A stretch of 64,000 bases of DNA from Haliclystus octoradiatus (Eukaryota > Cnidaria > Staurozoa > Stauromedusae > Haliclystidae): assembly GCA_916610825.1 (NCBI GenBank), contig OU744448.1, positions 4,855,787 to 4,919,786 of the forward strand, in the 5' to 3' direction. Shown piece by piece: positions 1-11,694 of the stretch (positions within the stretch are counted from its first letter, which is position 1; every line of letters begins with the position of its first letter). The notes beneath the pieces are model-generated. The model saw nothing but the letters and a program-made list of their open reading frames with translations. It was not told the DNA's origin and made no database searches. The position numbers were made by a program, and so were the translations under genes.

Positions 1-1839
1 TTTCAAAACGTATATATATAATATGATGTAATTTGTTATATTTAAACGTTGTGATATTGAAAGCGTCAATGAAGTGTTCGCATCAACAGATAAATTTAAA
101 TTTAACGCGATGATGGGAACCGTAGATCTTATTACGCGATGTAATAGTAAAAGAAATCTCATTCAATTCATCTGGACATCTTATTTAATGATAGATGCCC
201 ATGTAAGCTAGAAAATTATTCATGTCTGATAAATTTAACCCCTGCCCTAACGAAATTCATATACGGGGCCATGCTAAAGTGAAAGAAATAATCGCGGCCA
301 TTGAAAAACGTCATTTGTACAAATCGCTTAAACATTATAAGAACTATTTTTCAGGTAACAGCTGCAGAGTCTCATTAAATTTCCTTTTGTCCATATTTTC
401 AACAGGCCAATATTTTTAGCCTAGTCATGATCTGGATCCTTTCCATGAAGGCCTCACACAAAGGTTCTTGATATGCGTAAATAATTTTTAGTTGCTTTAT
501 TTACTTATTTATTTTTATTTAATTTAACATCGATTTCCACACATGCTAACTAGATATATGTATCTGAAGAACTGTGAGAGTAGAAGGGATATGATAGATC
601 AGAAACAATAGAAACAGGTGGCTTACTTGCTATACGACAATAGCTTGCAGGTAAGTAAGGTAGGCGGCATGAAGATGACCTAATGAATACGTCAATTATT
701 GTGGTGATCTTCAGATATATCGAGATGATGATGAAGTCTGGAAACGTGCTCATCAACAAATCTATTTGATTATATGATATTGTTCAAAAAAATATTTCCA
801 TGAAAAAATTGAGTAAAGAGCAATGGCAGTATTATGGAAGGTGAAAATAATGTAACTTGCGTGGTGGTAAATTTGAAATGTGGGGATCATGATCACGTGA
901 CTGTAGAATTTGGCTGCACCGTTGATCCAGTGTTTTAATATCCGGCCTTTTGACAAAAAACTCAATTGTCTAATAAAACCTATCTAAGCTCTAAATCTCA
1001 CGTTCAATTTCAGTCAAATATGGCCAACAAGGTGTCCCAAAGATATGGAAATATCTGTTATGGAAAGTAGAACATTTTTTTCGTTGTTATATTTGTATAA
1101 TGGGCTCTCTTGTCAATTCAGCATTTCGTATTTATTTTGCATGGGCTACTGGATTCCAAAAAAAACTTTTTGGTGCTATTTGCACTTCAAACATTTATAC
1201 ATTTCCATCAATGTTAAATCTAAAAAGAAAGATTAAAGTACACTGTATGTCTTTAAATAAAGGAAAGCTACCTACAACTTTTAAATTTATAAAATTTTGA
1301 TTTTAATGAATCTTTTTGTGTATTCAATGTCGGTTTAAAGTCTCGGATAAACAGCATTTCGTGCATTGAACAATCGAATTCGTTTTTACATTTTCTAAAA
1401 ATGAGAACTGGTAATTGGGAAAATGAAGGATGAATTAAATGTTGGGAAAATGTCAAAAATTGTGGCACTCCGTACCATAATGTATTCCCTTATGTGTGCT
1501 GAAACAAAAAAAGAAAGCAGAAGGAATGAAGAAATCAGTGATTAAAGAGTCTAATTTGGCTCATAAGATGCACTTCATGCAAAGGAGTAGCTCTAAATAT
1601 CATGTTATTGATGAATGTATACAATATTAGATGAGGTAGCGTTATCTTCCTTTGATGACAAGCGATATATTTGATCTAATGGAATAGACTCGTTAACTCG
1701 AAGACACTGTGACCGGCTTAATTTATAAGGAACGTAATCATAAAGTAATAATGTAATGATCTTTAGATAAAGTAGTTATCTACTAAAATATAAGATTTTG
1801 CACCTATTAAAGTCCATATATAACTTATGCATTTAGAGT

Positions 1840-2330
1840 ATGGCAAGGTTGTGCTTCGATTAATTCTTGCAATCTGATTGGTTAACGCCTATGGAGCTAT
1901 CTCACGACATCAAAGCGTTAAAAAATGACTGACCGCAGCATTAAAGTTGAAATTCAACGTGCCAAGCTACTTTTTTCTTGGCTTTTTTCTGGTGAATTCA
2001 TAAATATAGGAGAATTACATTATTGATCAAGGTTTCTAAGATCAACAAATGCTCTAAAAAGCGTACCAAACTGTGGCAAATCGCGGTTTTTGTTATGCTA
2101 TCAACCCAATAGTTCACACTTTCCACGGAATATGATCTCATAGCTTCACTCGAGTTACCTCAGGAGAAAACTTGAAGGCGAAGATCATATGCAGGTTGTC
2201 TCGTTATATTCTGGCGCCTTCTCGTTTTCTCTTTTCTCGTGCCGCGTGTGAAGTTATGAGACCATAGTTAACGAAAACTGTGAACCATTTGTTTAATAGC
2301 AAAAATTATTGATCGATGTCATTTCGCAAA
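1840..2330 (+). repeat. Foldback repeat family with internal hairpin, copy A
   Basis: The segment contains CTTGCAATCTGATTGG at its left, and a large imperfect palindrome at about 2,111-2,290 with arms starting AGTTCACACTTTCC and loop-side GAGAAAAC. The copy B counterpart is 45,640-46,150, and 33,590-34,330 is an inverted third member. No coding potential was seen. Confidence 0.6.
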
Positions 2331-2835
2331 GCTATATATATAATAAAAAGATATTATAATATTACTAGCAATTAGTGTATGTCCAGTAACTGGACCTTGT
2401 GCGATTAAACCTTCAGATCACTAAATAGCAAAAATAAATAAAGGATTGACTAAGCTGACTATCACTTTATAATATTGAGAACATGAGACACAATACGCAT
2501 TGAAACGATGTAAAATTAATCAAAATATCTTCATCATTTCCTTCATAAAAATTTAAATCATTTCACATCAATAGAGTTGATTGAAATGTATAGAGGCCGC
2601 CAGTCAATTTAATGCATTTAATGTAGCTATATATACATATAAAAACGTTATTTTATGTGCTGAAAGGAAGCTAAAACACATTAATTATTACAAATTTCAA
2701 CTCAGTCAAATTTCGAAATCTGAAATTATCAAAAAAAAATCACTTCAAAAACGATCCGATCAGAAGACCTAAAAATTCAACCCGAATCCGACCCGATACG
2801 ATCGGATTGCGTTCGGTTCGGATTCACAAATCTTT

Positions 2836-2990
2836 ATAGTCTGGTCCTCCTGTAGAAAAAAAGGTCAAACCTAAAAGAAATTGCAACAGAAACAATTCTT
2901 TCACCAGTATGTAGATAAACTATCCACCTTCTACATATCAAAAGTAGAAGAAAATCGAACACCGCGAAATACCTCAAAATTAACAATTAA
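2836..2990 (+). repeat. Left terminal inverted repeat of the Academ-like element
   Basis: Bases 2,836-2,900 pair, as reverse complement, with about 11,635-11,694, with few mismatches around GTTTCTGTTGCAATTTCTT. Matching then weakens, with TAC-TTTT-rich stretches still aligning to about 2,990. It lies only about 470 bp inside the block absent from copy B. Confidence 0.6.
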
Positions 2991-2995
2991 AATCA

Positions 2996-5311
2996 GGTGC
3001 GGATAGAGGGTAAGTCTAAAAAGTCCCAAGACTTACCCTTTTTCTCTTGCAAATTCATTTTATTTACTAAATTTTGGATTGAAATGTTTCGTGACTTTAT
3101 TCGACTTTTCTAGCTGCACGCAGTCCAGACACCACATTTTACTTGTTGTTCATTGGTTTGTTTGGTATTGAGGTTTCATATACACAAAAGGACTTACCCT
3201 GAAGCCTCGATTACATTTTTGCAAATTTTGAATATTTTTCTGATGTTTTCATTGGTCTGCCGAAATTTTTCTTGCGTGTGATTGGAGCGGCTCGTAGAGG
3301 AGCTTCAAAAGGACTTACCCCGAGACTTGTGAAATGGCCTCGCAGACCGTTGTCTGACGTAGGCAGAGCAATAGTTAGCAGAGTTTTGACCGTGATTTTT
3401 GAGACTTACCCACTATGCCTCGATTTAGTCAGAGACTTTCTGCGCCTTATCGATTTCTTGTTGGACAAGTCTGAGAAAGTCTGGAGCTTTAACTACAAAT
3501 CTTCATGTTGCTTGTGGCACACACATTTTGCTACGAAGTTAAATTTGGCTGGATATACCCTGCACATATGAAAGGCTGGTAATTTGGACAATATCAACAA
3601 CAGTCAGCAACGTCTTATGGCGAAGTTGTCTTCTTTTTCGCTATTTTCTTTGCTAAAATCTTATTTTATAATGTTTTTATCGTAAATTCGGAAATCTACA
3701 TGCTGAAAGATATTTACATTTACATTTACTGTTTACATTTCTGCTAATTACTAAGAATCCAAGAAGGAGCTATGCACTGCTTTAAGGTACGTATTATTTT
3801 GTTTGGTTATGTTGTTAATTTATTGTTAAAGGTTCTGACACGGATTAGAATGGCTATGTAAAGTTTGTGTTTGTTTATTCATACAGCCTTAGACTGAGCA
3901 TGGTGGTTTATATGTTTAATTAACATGTACACGATAATGTGCAAATAGGGGAAGGCAGACCGTCAAAGCCTTGCGATTTGAAATATCGTGCTGTTTGTCT
4001 TTTTTTAATACACATATTCTTCTATATGTTAAAGGTCCGAGATTTCGAGAATGGACTTGATTATGCTGAATAACGGAGGTTAATATTTGATACATATAAC
4101 TAAGCTCACATGCTGTCAATGTCGAGTCTCTCAGTCTCATTCTCACACATGGTTCACGTCAATATAGTTTTCTTTTTGTAATTTCAGGTATACAAATTAT
4201 ACATGTAAAAAATTTAGACTGTAATAGCTTAGCTACATTATCAATATACTCTGAAGACTGTATTAAATCAAGGCCTTGTATAATATTAATCTTGACCTTG
4301 TAAAAAAATGTTTGAAAAATATACGAAATCGAAAATCATCAATCAAAAATTGAAATGTGTTTTGTCTTGAATGACCAGTGTTTTAGTAATGCTTCAATAT
4401 AGTAAAGTTGAGACCAAACTGCTTTTAGAGAGCTCCTAAGAGCTTGAAATTACAAAAAATTTCCGGGGGGGCATGCCCCCGCACCCCCTAGATGGACGGG
4501 GCTTCGCCCCTTTATTGTCCGATTTCAGTTTCGAGACTCACCCTATTTTAAAACTGATCCGCCCCTGATTAAAATGTATTACTTTTGCTAAGAAAGCTAA
4601 ACTTTCACGCTCCGTTGAATCCAATCTCACGTTGAACTTTGTTGACTATTTGACGGAGCTTCAAAGGAAAACAATTGCGCGCGCAGAAAAAACGAACAGA
4701 AAGATGGCGGCGTTCGAAAAAATTAAAAGACAACACTTCATAAACAAATTTACACTGCCTTCTAAATTATTAGATGTGGTATTCATCGTATTAAATGGAT
4801 GTTAAATAACACAACGTTTATCTAAATTGTCGTTCAAAAGTCGATTGCTAAATACTGATGGTCTTCAATAACTTAGTGACGTGTTCTCACGAGCACAACT
4901 TAGTGTAGTGTCGTCAACGAACAAATACTTGGTTCAAATGATCTATAGATAGACAAGATGATGTTGGAACACAAATGAAAATAGCAAGTAAGGTAAGTTT
5001 CAATAGCATTTTGAAAGCTGCTAGGTTTTTGTAATTTACTGTCTTAGTCATGAGCCTGAATGTTTAAAGGAAACCATTCTGATATCTCGATAAAATTACC
5101 ATTTCCTGTTTTGGCATTTTTCTGATTGAACTGTCGTACTGCGATATAGGCATCTCAATATGACAGCATCCGATTCTTAGTTATCAAGGCCCCAATTCCC
5201 TGAGACCAATATATACTTTATGTGAAATGTTGTTTTATTTTGTGTTATTGAGTCAAGTGCTAGCGAGTAAATTTTTTAAAACGAAATGTTCATAGCATAA
5301 CTTTACTAACT
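2996..5311 (+). other. 5' noncoding part of the Academ-like element
   Basis: No gene is recognised here. The stretch 3,030-3,410 repeats the motif GACTTACCC four times at roughly 100-150 bp spacing, as subterminal repeats of DNA transposons often do. A GC-rich hairpin-prone patch at 4,462-4,512 (GGGGGGGCATGCCCCC and GGGGCTTCGCCCC) stands out from the AT-rich surroundings and may be a small separate insertion. Confidence 0.4.
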
Positions 5312-6040
5312 ATGGATTGGGATATTTATTGTATAATTTGTGAGAAACAACTTGGTGATGCTAAGTATTATTCTACTATAAGAGAGAAAGGCAGTGAAAC
5401 TATCAACGAAGCTAGCTTAAAACGAGGGAATGATAGCTTGAAAACTGTTCCTGGCCAAAAAGTACACAAAAAATGTAGACTTGATTATTGTAATTCTCAT
5501 TCTATTGCTCAATATGTAAAATCATCAATAGAAACAAGTACTACTGTTGATTACACACAAAATAGTACTCTTCGGTCAAAATTGTCTCCATTTGACTATA
5601 AATCAGATTGCTTATTTTGTGGGAAAAGAATTGATCATGAAGTGGAAAGAAAAAGGGGAGAAGGTGTTTACACCGTAAGAACATTTGACATACAGAAAGA
5701 ATTAATATCTATTTGTGAATCAAGAAAAGATAACTGGGGAGAAATAGTCAAAGCAAGATTGTTATCTGTTCATGATCTACCTGCTGCTGAAGCTGTTTAC
5801 CATCAGATATGTAGTGTCAACTTCAGAACTAAAAAATATATTCCATTACAACACTCTGGTAAAGATTCTAGTCATAGACGGCAATCTGGCCGACCAATAG
5901 ACAACATTCGACTGGAAGCTTTTAACGAGGTTGTGAAATTTTTGAAAGAAAATGATGATGAGCAAGTCACTGTAGTTGATCTTGTTCAGTTGATGGCGTC
6001 TAAGCTTCATACATATGGCCTTGATGCATATAGCAATCTA
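5312..6040 (+). pseudogene. Academ-like transposase, N-terminal segment with two zinc-finger motifs
   Basis: The frame opens with MDWDIYCIICEKQLGDAKYY. A first metal-binding pattern is C-I-I-C ... H-x3-C-x4-C (HKKCRLDYC, residues about 7-60). A second is C-L-F-C ... C ... H-x2-C (YHQICSVNF, residues about 97-168). Such paired fingers are plausible DNA-binding parts of a transposase; they do not match a family that can be named with certainty. The natural frame ends at 6,040, where a TA-flanked element interrupts it; the codons beyond (to a stop at 6,076) belong to the inserted DNA. The rest of the protein continues after 7,287. Confidence 0.65.
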
Positions 6041-7285
6041 GGGGAGAGCGGGGTGAATTGGAACAAATTTTCTTAAAAAAATTATTGCTCCAAAACGGCT
6101 CACGCAAAACTCACAATTTTGGTATCGATTTGTAGGAAATTGTCTGAAGTTTATAATACAAAATACCTGAATATTGTCAAATCAAAGTTGAAACAATGTT
6201 TATAGGAATAATGACATTTTTTCAAAACCGCGATTTTGCGAAAATGTGGGGTGAAACGGAATGATCACAAATTTACCATTATTTCATCGAATTTGTTCAA
6301 ATAAATTGAGTGTCATAGCTATTGAGCCTTTAAAAATTGATATCAACAGTAATAAATTAGATAGATAAAGAAACTTACTTCCAAATATAAATTTATAAGA
6401 TTATTATTTTCCACTCGAAAAAATGCGTCTCCGTAAAACACGATAACATTTTCCCGTACCAGTATAATTTTTCAAATTTCAGTTATAATTGAGAGAATAT
6501 GAGTAAAGTTAATAAATCAAATGGGTTTTAATTAGATTTAACCAATATAATATGAATAAAACAACATTTAATTTCATGCAGTCCTTCGACAAAGTCGCTT
6601 TCCTTCCGAAGGTGTCAAATTCAAAGAAACCGCTCATGCAAATGTTTTGTTTACATTATAATTCACACTGATTCACGAGGGAAATAATAAGTCAAAACAA
6701 GACAATACAAACTCATTAATTTTACGTTGAAAATAAAACAACAAAAGGATCAATGGTTCATAGAAATAATACAAGGCTATTTACTAATGAAAAGAGGCAA
6801 TTGAACAAATTTAATGGATTAATTTGAATGATTTCTTCTTGGTGTGAAATCAGAGGCGGAGCAACAACAAAGCAAAGCAGTGTGAAGCCAGACTGTGATT
6901 GAAATGTTTCCCGCCGTGTTCCATTCAACCCCATCGTGAATCTTGCAACATAAACACTATTTACTAGAAAGTTTGCTGGAAAAGACGAAAATAACAACTG
7001 CCTACGTCCTAACACGGAAATTCTCTACACAATGGTATGCAATAACACCTGATGCGTGAAGAAATGAAAATAAAATCAAACGCGATGTGAAAAGCGAATG
7101 ACTTGCATCGTGCGTACAAATTTTCAAAGGCTTATAATATTTTATTTACTTTATGTATCGAAATGAAACTTTACACAATGTTTAGACTATATAAGAACAA
7201 TGTTCTGCTGCAATTTTGTAATTTTTGAGTCTTTAGAAGTTGCGTATTCCGATTCACCCCCGTTCCATTTCACCCCGCTCTCCCC
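6041..7285. mobile_element. Non-autonomous TIR element, 1,245 bp, TA target duplication
   Basis: The ends are 24-bp inverted repeats with one or two mismatches: GGGGAGAGCGGGGTGAA at the left and its reverse complement at the right, each followed inward by a GGAAC box. A TA dinucleotide flanks both sides (6,039-6,040 and 7,286-7,287). The GGGGTGAA-box recurs inside, near 6,248 and inverted near 6,900-6,940 and 7,252. The interior contains no long open frame and no transposase. TA targets are used by Tc1/mariner-type and several other superfamilies, so the family is left open. It disrupts the host transposase frame. Confidence 0.8.
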
Positions 7286-7287
7286 TA

Positions 7288-9542
7288 CACATGAAAGTAA
7301 AATTGAAAGAGCACTTAGGAAGTCGTGTAATTATTACAGAAATAAATGGGAAAAAAATGTTGTTACCCTGTGGAGTACTGCTTCATCCATTTTGCAAGAT
7401 TTTCATTCTACTACCTTTGTTAGCCAAGAAGATGAAAAACGTAATATAATTTCATCTGCTGCTAAATTTATATTAAGTGATATAAAATCTTTGTTATCGT
7501 CAGATAAGACTTATCCGGAATCAACTATTATGCAGTCAGATGAGGACAATATAAAGTTTCTGCCTGAATCCTTGAAAGAGTTTTTGGCTATAATTATCAC
7601 TAGCAAATATTCAGCAGTAAAGATTGCGTCCATTGGTCAAGCTGTTATTCAATCTGCTCGTCCAAGGGTTATTTTAACACCTCTCCAGCTTGGTTTAGGC
7701 GTACAGATGCACCACATGTTTGGTTCAAAATTTCTGATTAACACTCTTTATAAAATGGGTTTCTGTTGCTCTTACAATACTGTTCTGAAATTTGAAAAAA
7801 GTGCTGCAATGAGCAATAATTCTGACATAGCTGGTTATGCCCCAGGTCATTTTATCCAATATGTTGCTGACAATGTAGATCACAATGTTCGAACAATAGA
7901 TGGGAAAAATACTTTCCATGGCATGGGTATTATTGCATCGAGCACACCCAAAAGTTTCAAACAATTTAGAATTCCTAAGATTGCACCCTCAATTATCAAG
8001 CCTTCTGAGTTGATCAAAAACAGTGAAATTGAAATCAAACAATTCTTCTTGGCAGTTGACCCCACAAAGAAAATGAGATTTAATAAACTAGCTACTGGTA
8101 TCGTGTCATCTGATTACGAATCAAATGTTGACTTTCTTTGGAAATTATCACCCTTCTTTAGATCACCATCACCGTTATGGGCTGGATTGATGCAAATGAT
8201 TAAAAAGGGGGATCACCATGGACCCTCTACAATTACATTCCTACCAATGATTGATTTGGATCCTACTAATCTTAGCTGTATTTATTCAACACTATTATAT
8301 GTTAGTGATCATGCCAAGAGATATAACTCAGTACCGGTTTTAACTTTTGATCAACCTCTGTGGTGGAAAGCTACAGTTATTATTGAAAGCTCGCCAAGCA
8401 GTAGTGCACTCAATAACATTACCTTACAACTAGGTGGGTTTCACACGTTAATGAGTTTCCTTGGTTGTATTGGTCGTTTCATGGAAGGAGCCGGATTAAA
8501 AGAGATATTTGATCTATTTTATGCTGAACATACTGTACCACACATGTTGTCTGGCAAGGCAATTGCTAGGGCACTCCGCGGTCATTTTCTTGTGGACTTA
8601 TGTTTAAATATTTTAATTGCTAGTGATGTTTTTAATGTTAGAAATCCTTTCTGTCCAGATAGATCTGCTGATATAGAGAATGATATCGATGAGCATCAGA
8701 ATAGCAATGATTTTAGTGATACACTTAGTGCAGCAAAGTTGGTGTTTGATGAGTTTTTATTGGGGAACATTAGTGAATCCGATTGTGACGAATGTTCTTC
8801 AATAAAATTTATCAAAGATTCTATTATTAAAAAAATGGAAGAGTTATCATGCAATTCACGTACATCCAGATTGTGGCTGCAGTATATGGAAATGCTGAAC
8901 ATTGTACGTAATTTCATCAAAGCGGAGAGGTTAAGTGATTGGTCGAATCATCTTAAAAATTTAAAAGAAATGTTACCTTATATGGCTGCAGCAGGACATA
9001 ATATGTATACAAAATCTATTCATATCTATCTACAAAAAATGTCAAAACTTCAATCAACTCAACCTGATTTGTACAAAAAATTTGAGGATGGTCATCATTC
9101 AATAAGGCGATCAGATCGTTACTGGGCTGGCCTTTCTGCTTACCTGATAATTGAGCAATTGTTGATGAGAAGTATAAAATCGCAAGGGGGTCTAACAAGA
9201 GGAAGAGGGATTGATGATGTACAAAGATGTGTTTGGGTTTCATCTAGACCAGCATGTGCAGATATAAACTTAGCCATGCAAACTTTTACATCCACCAATT
9301 TTAAATCAAGTGAGCAGCACAAGGATATGTCGCAATCAGCATTAGCTAAAGATAAAAAAGACCTTGAAACAGTTTCAACATTCTTGAATGAGCATAATCC
9401 TTTTGATACTGATGGTTTTCTCTCTAATATTGTGGATGGGGTTGTTGCCAATCATAAAGTCAATGTTGACACTGTAGTGGAAGTAGGTAAAAAGATTTTA
9501 AACTCTATGGAGGGTGTTGTTGTTGCAGACCATGTGTTTTAA
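7288..9542 (+). pseudogene. Academ-like transposase, central segment
   Basis: After the inserted element, the coding frame that continues the N-terminal segment runs from 7,288 to the A7 run at 7,351-7,357. There the frame shifts by one, and the open frame then continues to TAA 9,540-9,542. Landmarks in the long frame (numbered from an ATG at 7,200 that lies in the insert) are VADNVDHN near 223, TFDQPLWWKA near 381 and GGFHTLMSFLGCIGRFMEGAG near 411, followed by HMLSGKAIARALRGHF. These spaced acidic and glycine-rich blocks may be the catalytic core, but the triad cannot be assigned by eye. The last residues before the stop continue in frame into the next segment. Confidence 0.6.
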
Positions 9543-9548
9543 AAAAAA

Positions 9549-11000
9549 ATGCACGCAATCACGTTTCTATCGAAATCAAAACTCAAAATTGCTGGTGAGA
9601 AGATCAATATAGACCCACAGCTGCTATTTCAGAGGCTTATATTAATTGCTTCTCACAGAGATGAATTGCAGAACGCTTTCCGCTACGAATTATGCGCCTA
9701 TCCAGCATCATTATTCAAATGCAAAGATGTTTTATTGCCTGCTGATAAATCCAAGTTAGGTCAAGCAATTAAACAATATGCCAAAAAAGATGATCCAGGA
9801 GACCAACCTAATATTCAGAGGAAATATGTTCTTGATGGTGGGGCACTGCTACACAGAATCCCTTGGAAAAAAGGACAAACATATCAAGTAATTATTGACA
9901 GCTACGCTTCGTATGTATTTAAGCATTATGGAGCTGCTACGGTTGTATTTGATGGATACAATTCCAACCTATCTACTAAGGACTATGCTCACAGTATTAG
10001 GTATTCTTCTTGCGGACCGACAATATCATTTACATTGGATATGATATTAAATACTGATAAAGGTGTATTTTTATCTACCTCGTATAACAAAAGCAGATTT
10101 ATTGACTTTCTTGGTGCATGTTTAAAAGAGAAAGGTTGTCATATTATTTATTCACCTGCTGATGCTGATCTATTAATTGTGCAAACAGCCATTGAGTGTT
10201 CATCATTATGTGATACTGTTCTTGTTGGTGATGATACTGACTTATTAATTTTATTGTGTTTTCATTGTATCAACAAAGAATATGCAACATTTTTTTATTC
10301 ACAACCTAAAAAACTTGTTGATGGTGGACGCTACTTTAACATCAGTCAACTTCAATTCTCTCTTGGTCAGGACATTTGTAGAAGTTTACTTTTCTGTCAT
10401 GCATTTTTGGGTTGTGATACAACTTCTAGAGTATTTCATGTCGGCAAAGCCAAAGCCCTTAAATTTATAATAGAAAATGCAACTTTCAAATCTGCCGCTG
10501 CTGTATTTAACAATTCAAACACGTCAAGAGAGTCGATAATAGAGAATGGAATAAAAGCAATGAAAGTATTATTTGGGAATGAATTATGTGAATCCCTTGA
10601 CATATTGAGATTTACGAAATATTTAGATTTGATTCAATCCCGGAACTCAAAGATGGATGTCAGATTATTGCCTCCCACCGAATCAGCAACTGGATATCAT
10701 AGTTTGCGGGTTTATCATCAAGTGCAGGAATGGCAAGGAAGAAATCTAGATCCTTTACTTTGGGGATGGAAATTGAAAGATGATGTGTTATCGCCTGTTG
10801 CAATGGATCTTGAAGCTGCGCCAAAATCTCTTGCCGAGACAATTCGTTGTGGGTGTAAATCTGGTTGTAGTACATTAAGATGCAGCTGCAGAAAACAAGG
10901 TCTTGATTGCTCAACTGCATGTTCCCAATGCCATGGGTTATGTTCGAATAGTGCTTCTGGAGATTCAATTGACGAACTTCTCGAAGAAGCCTTAGAATAA
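9549..11000 (+). pseudogene. Academ-like transposase, C-terminal XPG-type nuclease and CXC segment
   Basis: This segment is in the same frame as the central segment and is separated from it by a single TAA and two Lys codons. The middle contains acidic motifs of the XPG/FEN-1 (PIN-like) nuclease fold: FDGY near residue 134, DADLLIV near 206, GDDTDLLILL near 228 and AFLGCDTTSR near 284. Residues about 433-470 form a cysteine-rich CXC-type region (CGCKSGCSTLRCSCRKQG then C-x3-C-x2-C), as in tesmin/CRC-type DNA-binding domains. The combination would cut DNA and bind DNA or metal. The frame itself is intact, ending TAA at 10,998-11,000. The upstream damage makes an active full-length product unlikely. 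Confidence 0.65.
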
Positions 11001-11559
11001 TTATATGAAAAGTTATATACAGGTACTATTTTAAGCCTATCTATAATATAGTTAGGGATTTGAGTTCACAAAAAGCCTTACATTTCGTTTAATTGTCCAT
11101 TCTAACAACTTTGAAAGTAACCCAAATTAATAATATTTATTTTTTATCTTAAAATAGAATATAGGTTTTTATGTTCAGTTTATGTATTGTTTAGTGAATC
11201 AACCAATCTGAATTATATTTGTTTTTTTTATCTTCTTTAGGATCAAATATCAAATATTGTCTACTATGGCCCTCCAGAACACCTTAAAGACACCTTGGGA
11301 GTTTACGTGGGAATATCCCGTAATTTTAAATTAAAAAAAAGTAATTTTCATTACACAATTTATCTTTTTTTGTTGATTTTTACACATAGCCTCATTTTCA
11401 TGTAATCAGTATTTCTCCAACTTTTGATGTTAAATATACTCTAAACAGATACAGGAAGACATCAGTATGTCTATTGGTGTCATTATTGGTTCGAAATAGT
11501 GTATTATCGTGTATTTAGCCCCAACCTCGTTTTCATGTGACCTAATCATATAAATAGGA

Positions 11560-11694
11560 AATTTGGCTATTTCGCCGGCTTGGATTTGTTTCTACTTTTT
11601 GTATGTTATAATAGAGGGTAATAGCTACTCATTACACCCAAAATAGTTTCTGTTGCAATTTCTTCTAGGTTAAACCCCAGGAGGACTAGACTAT
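11560..11694 (-). repeat. Right terminal inverted repeat of the Academ-like element
   Basis: This is the inverted partner of 2,836-2,990. The strongest part is AGTTTCTGTTGCAATTTCTT followed by AGGAGGACTAGACTAT at the outer end. It lies about 560 bp downstream of the last stop of the transposase frame, with no other gene between. Confidence 0.6.

Larger units (their letters stand above)
2836..11694 (+). mobile_element. Academ-like DNA transposon, degenerate, about 8.9 kb
   Basis: Imperfect inverted repeats of roughly 150 bp bound this segment: the outer part at 2,836-2,900 (ATAGTCTGGTCCTCC at the left) is the reverse complement of 11,635-11,694, and weaker similarity extends inward to about 2,990 and 11,560. 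Between them lies one damaged reading frame of about 1,480 codons (5,312-11,000) with zinc-finger motifs, an unassigned central domain, an XPG/FEN-type nuclease domain and a CXC cysteine region. A large transposase accompanied by an XPG nuclease is the description given for the Academ superfamily, so that name is used by inference. A clean target duplication could not be recognised. The element sits within a block that copy B lacks. Confidence 0.6.

Noticed and set aside
4459-4513. GC-rich hairpin as a terminator or RNA gene
   Set aside because: It lies in an animal transposon 5' region, lacks a U-run context and resembles the GC-rich patch at 60,417-60,500, so a small repeat is likelier.
6758-7015. 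85-codon minus-strand frame inside the TA-flanked element as its transposase
   Set aside because: Too short and without any transposase motif; the element is treated as non-autonomous.
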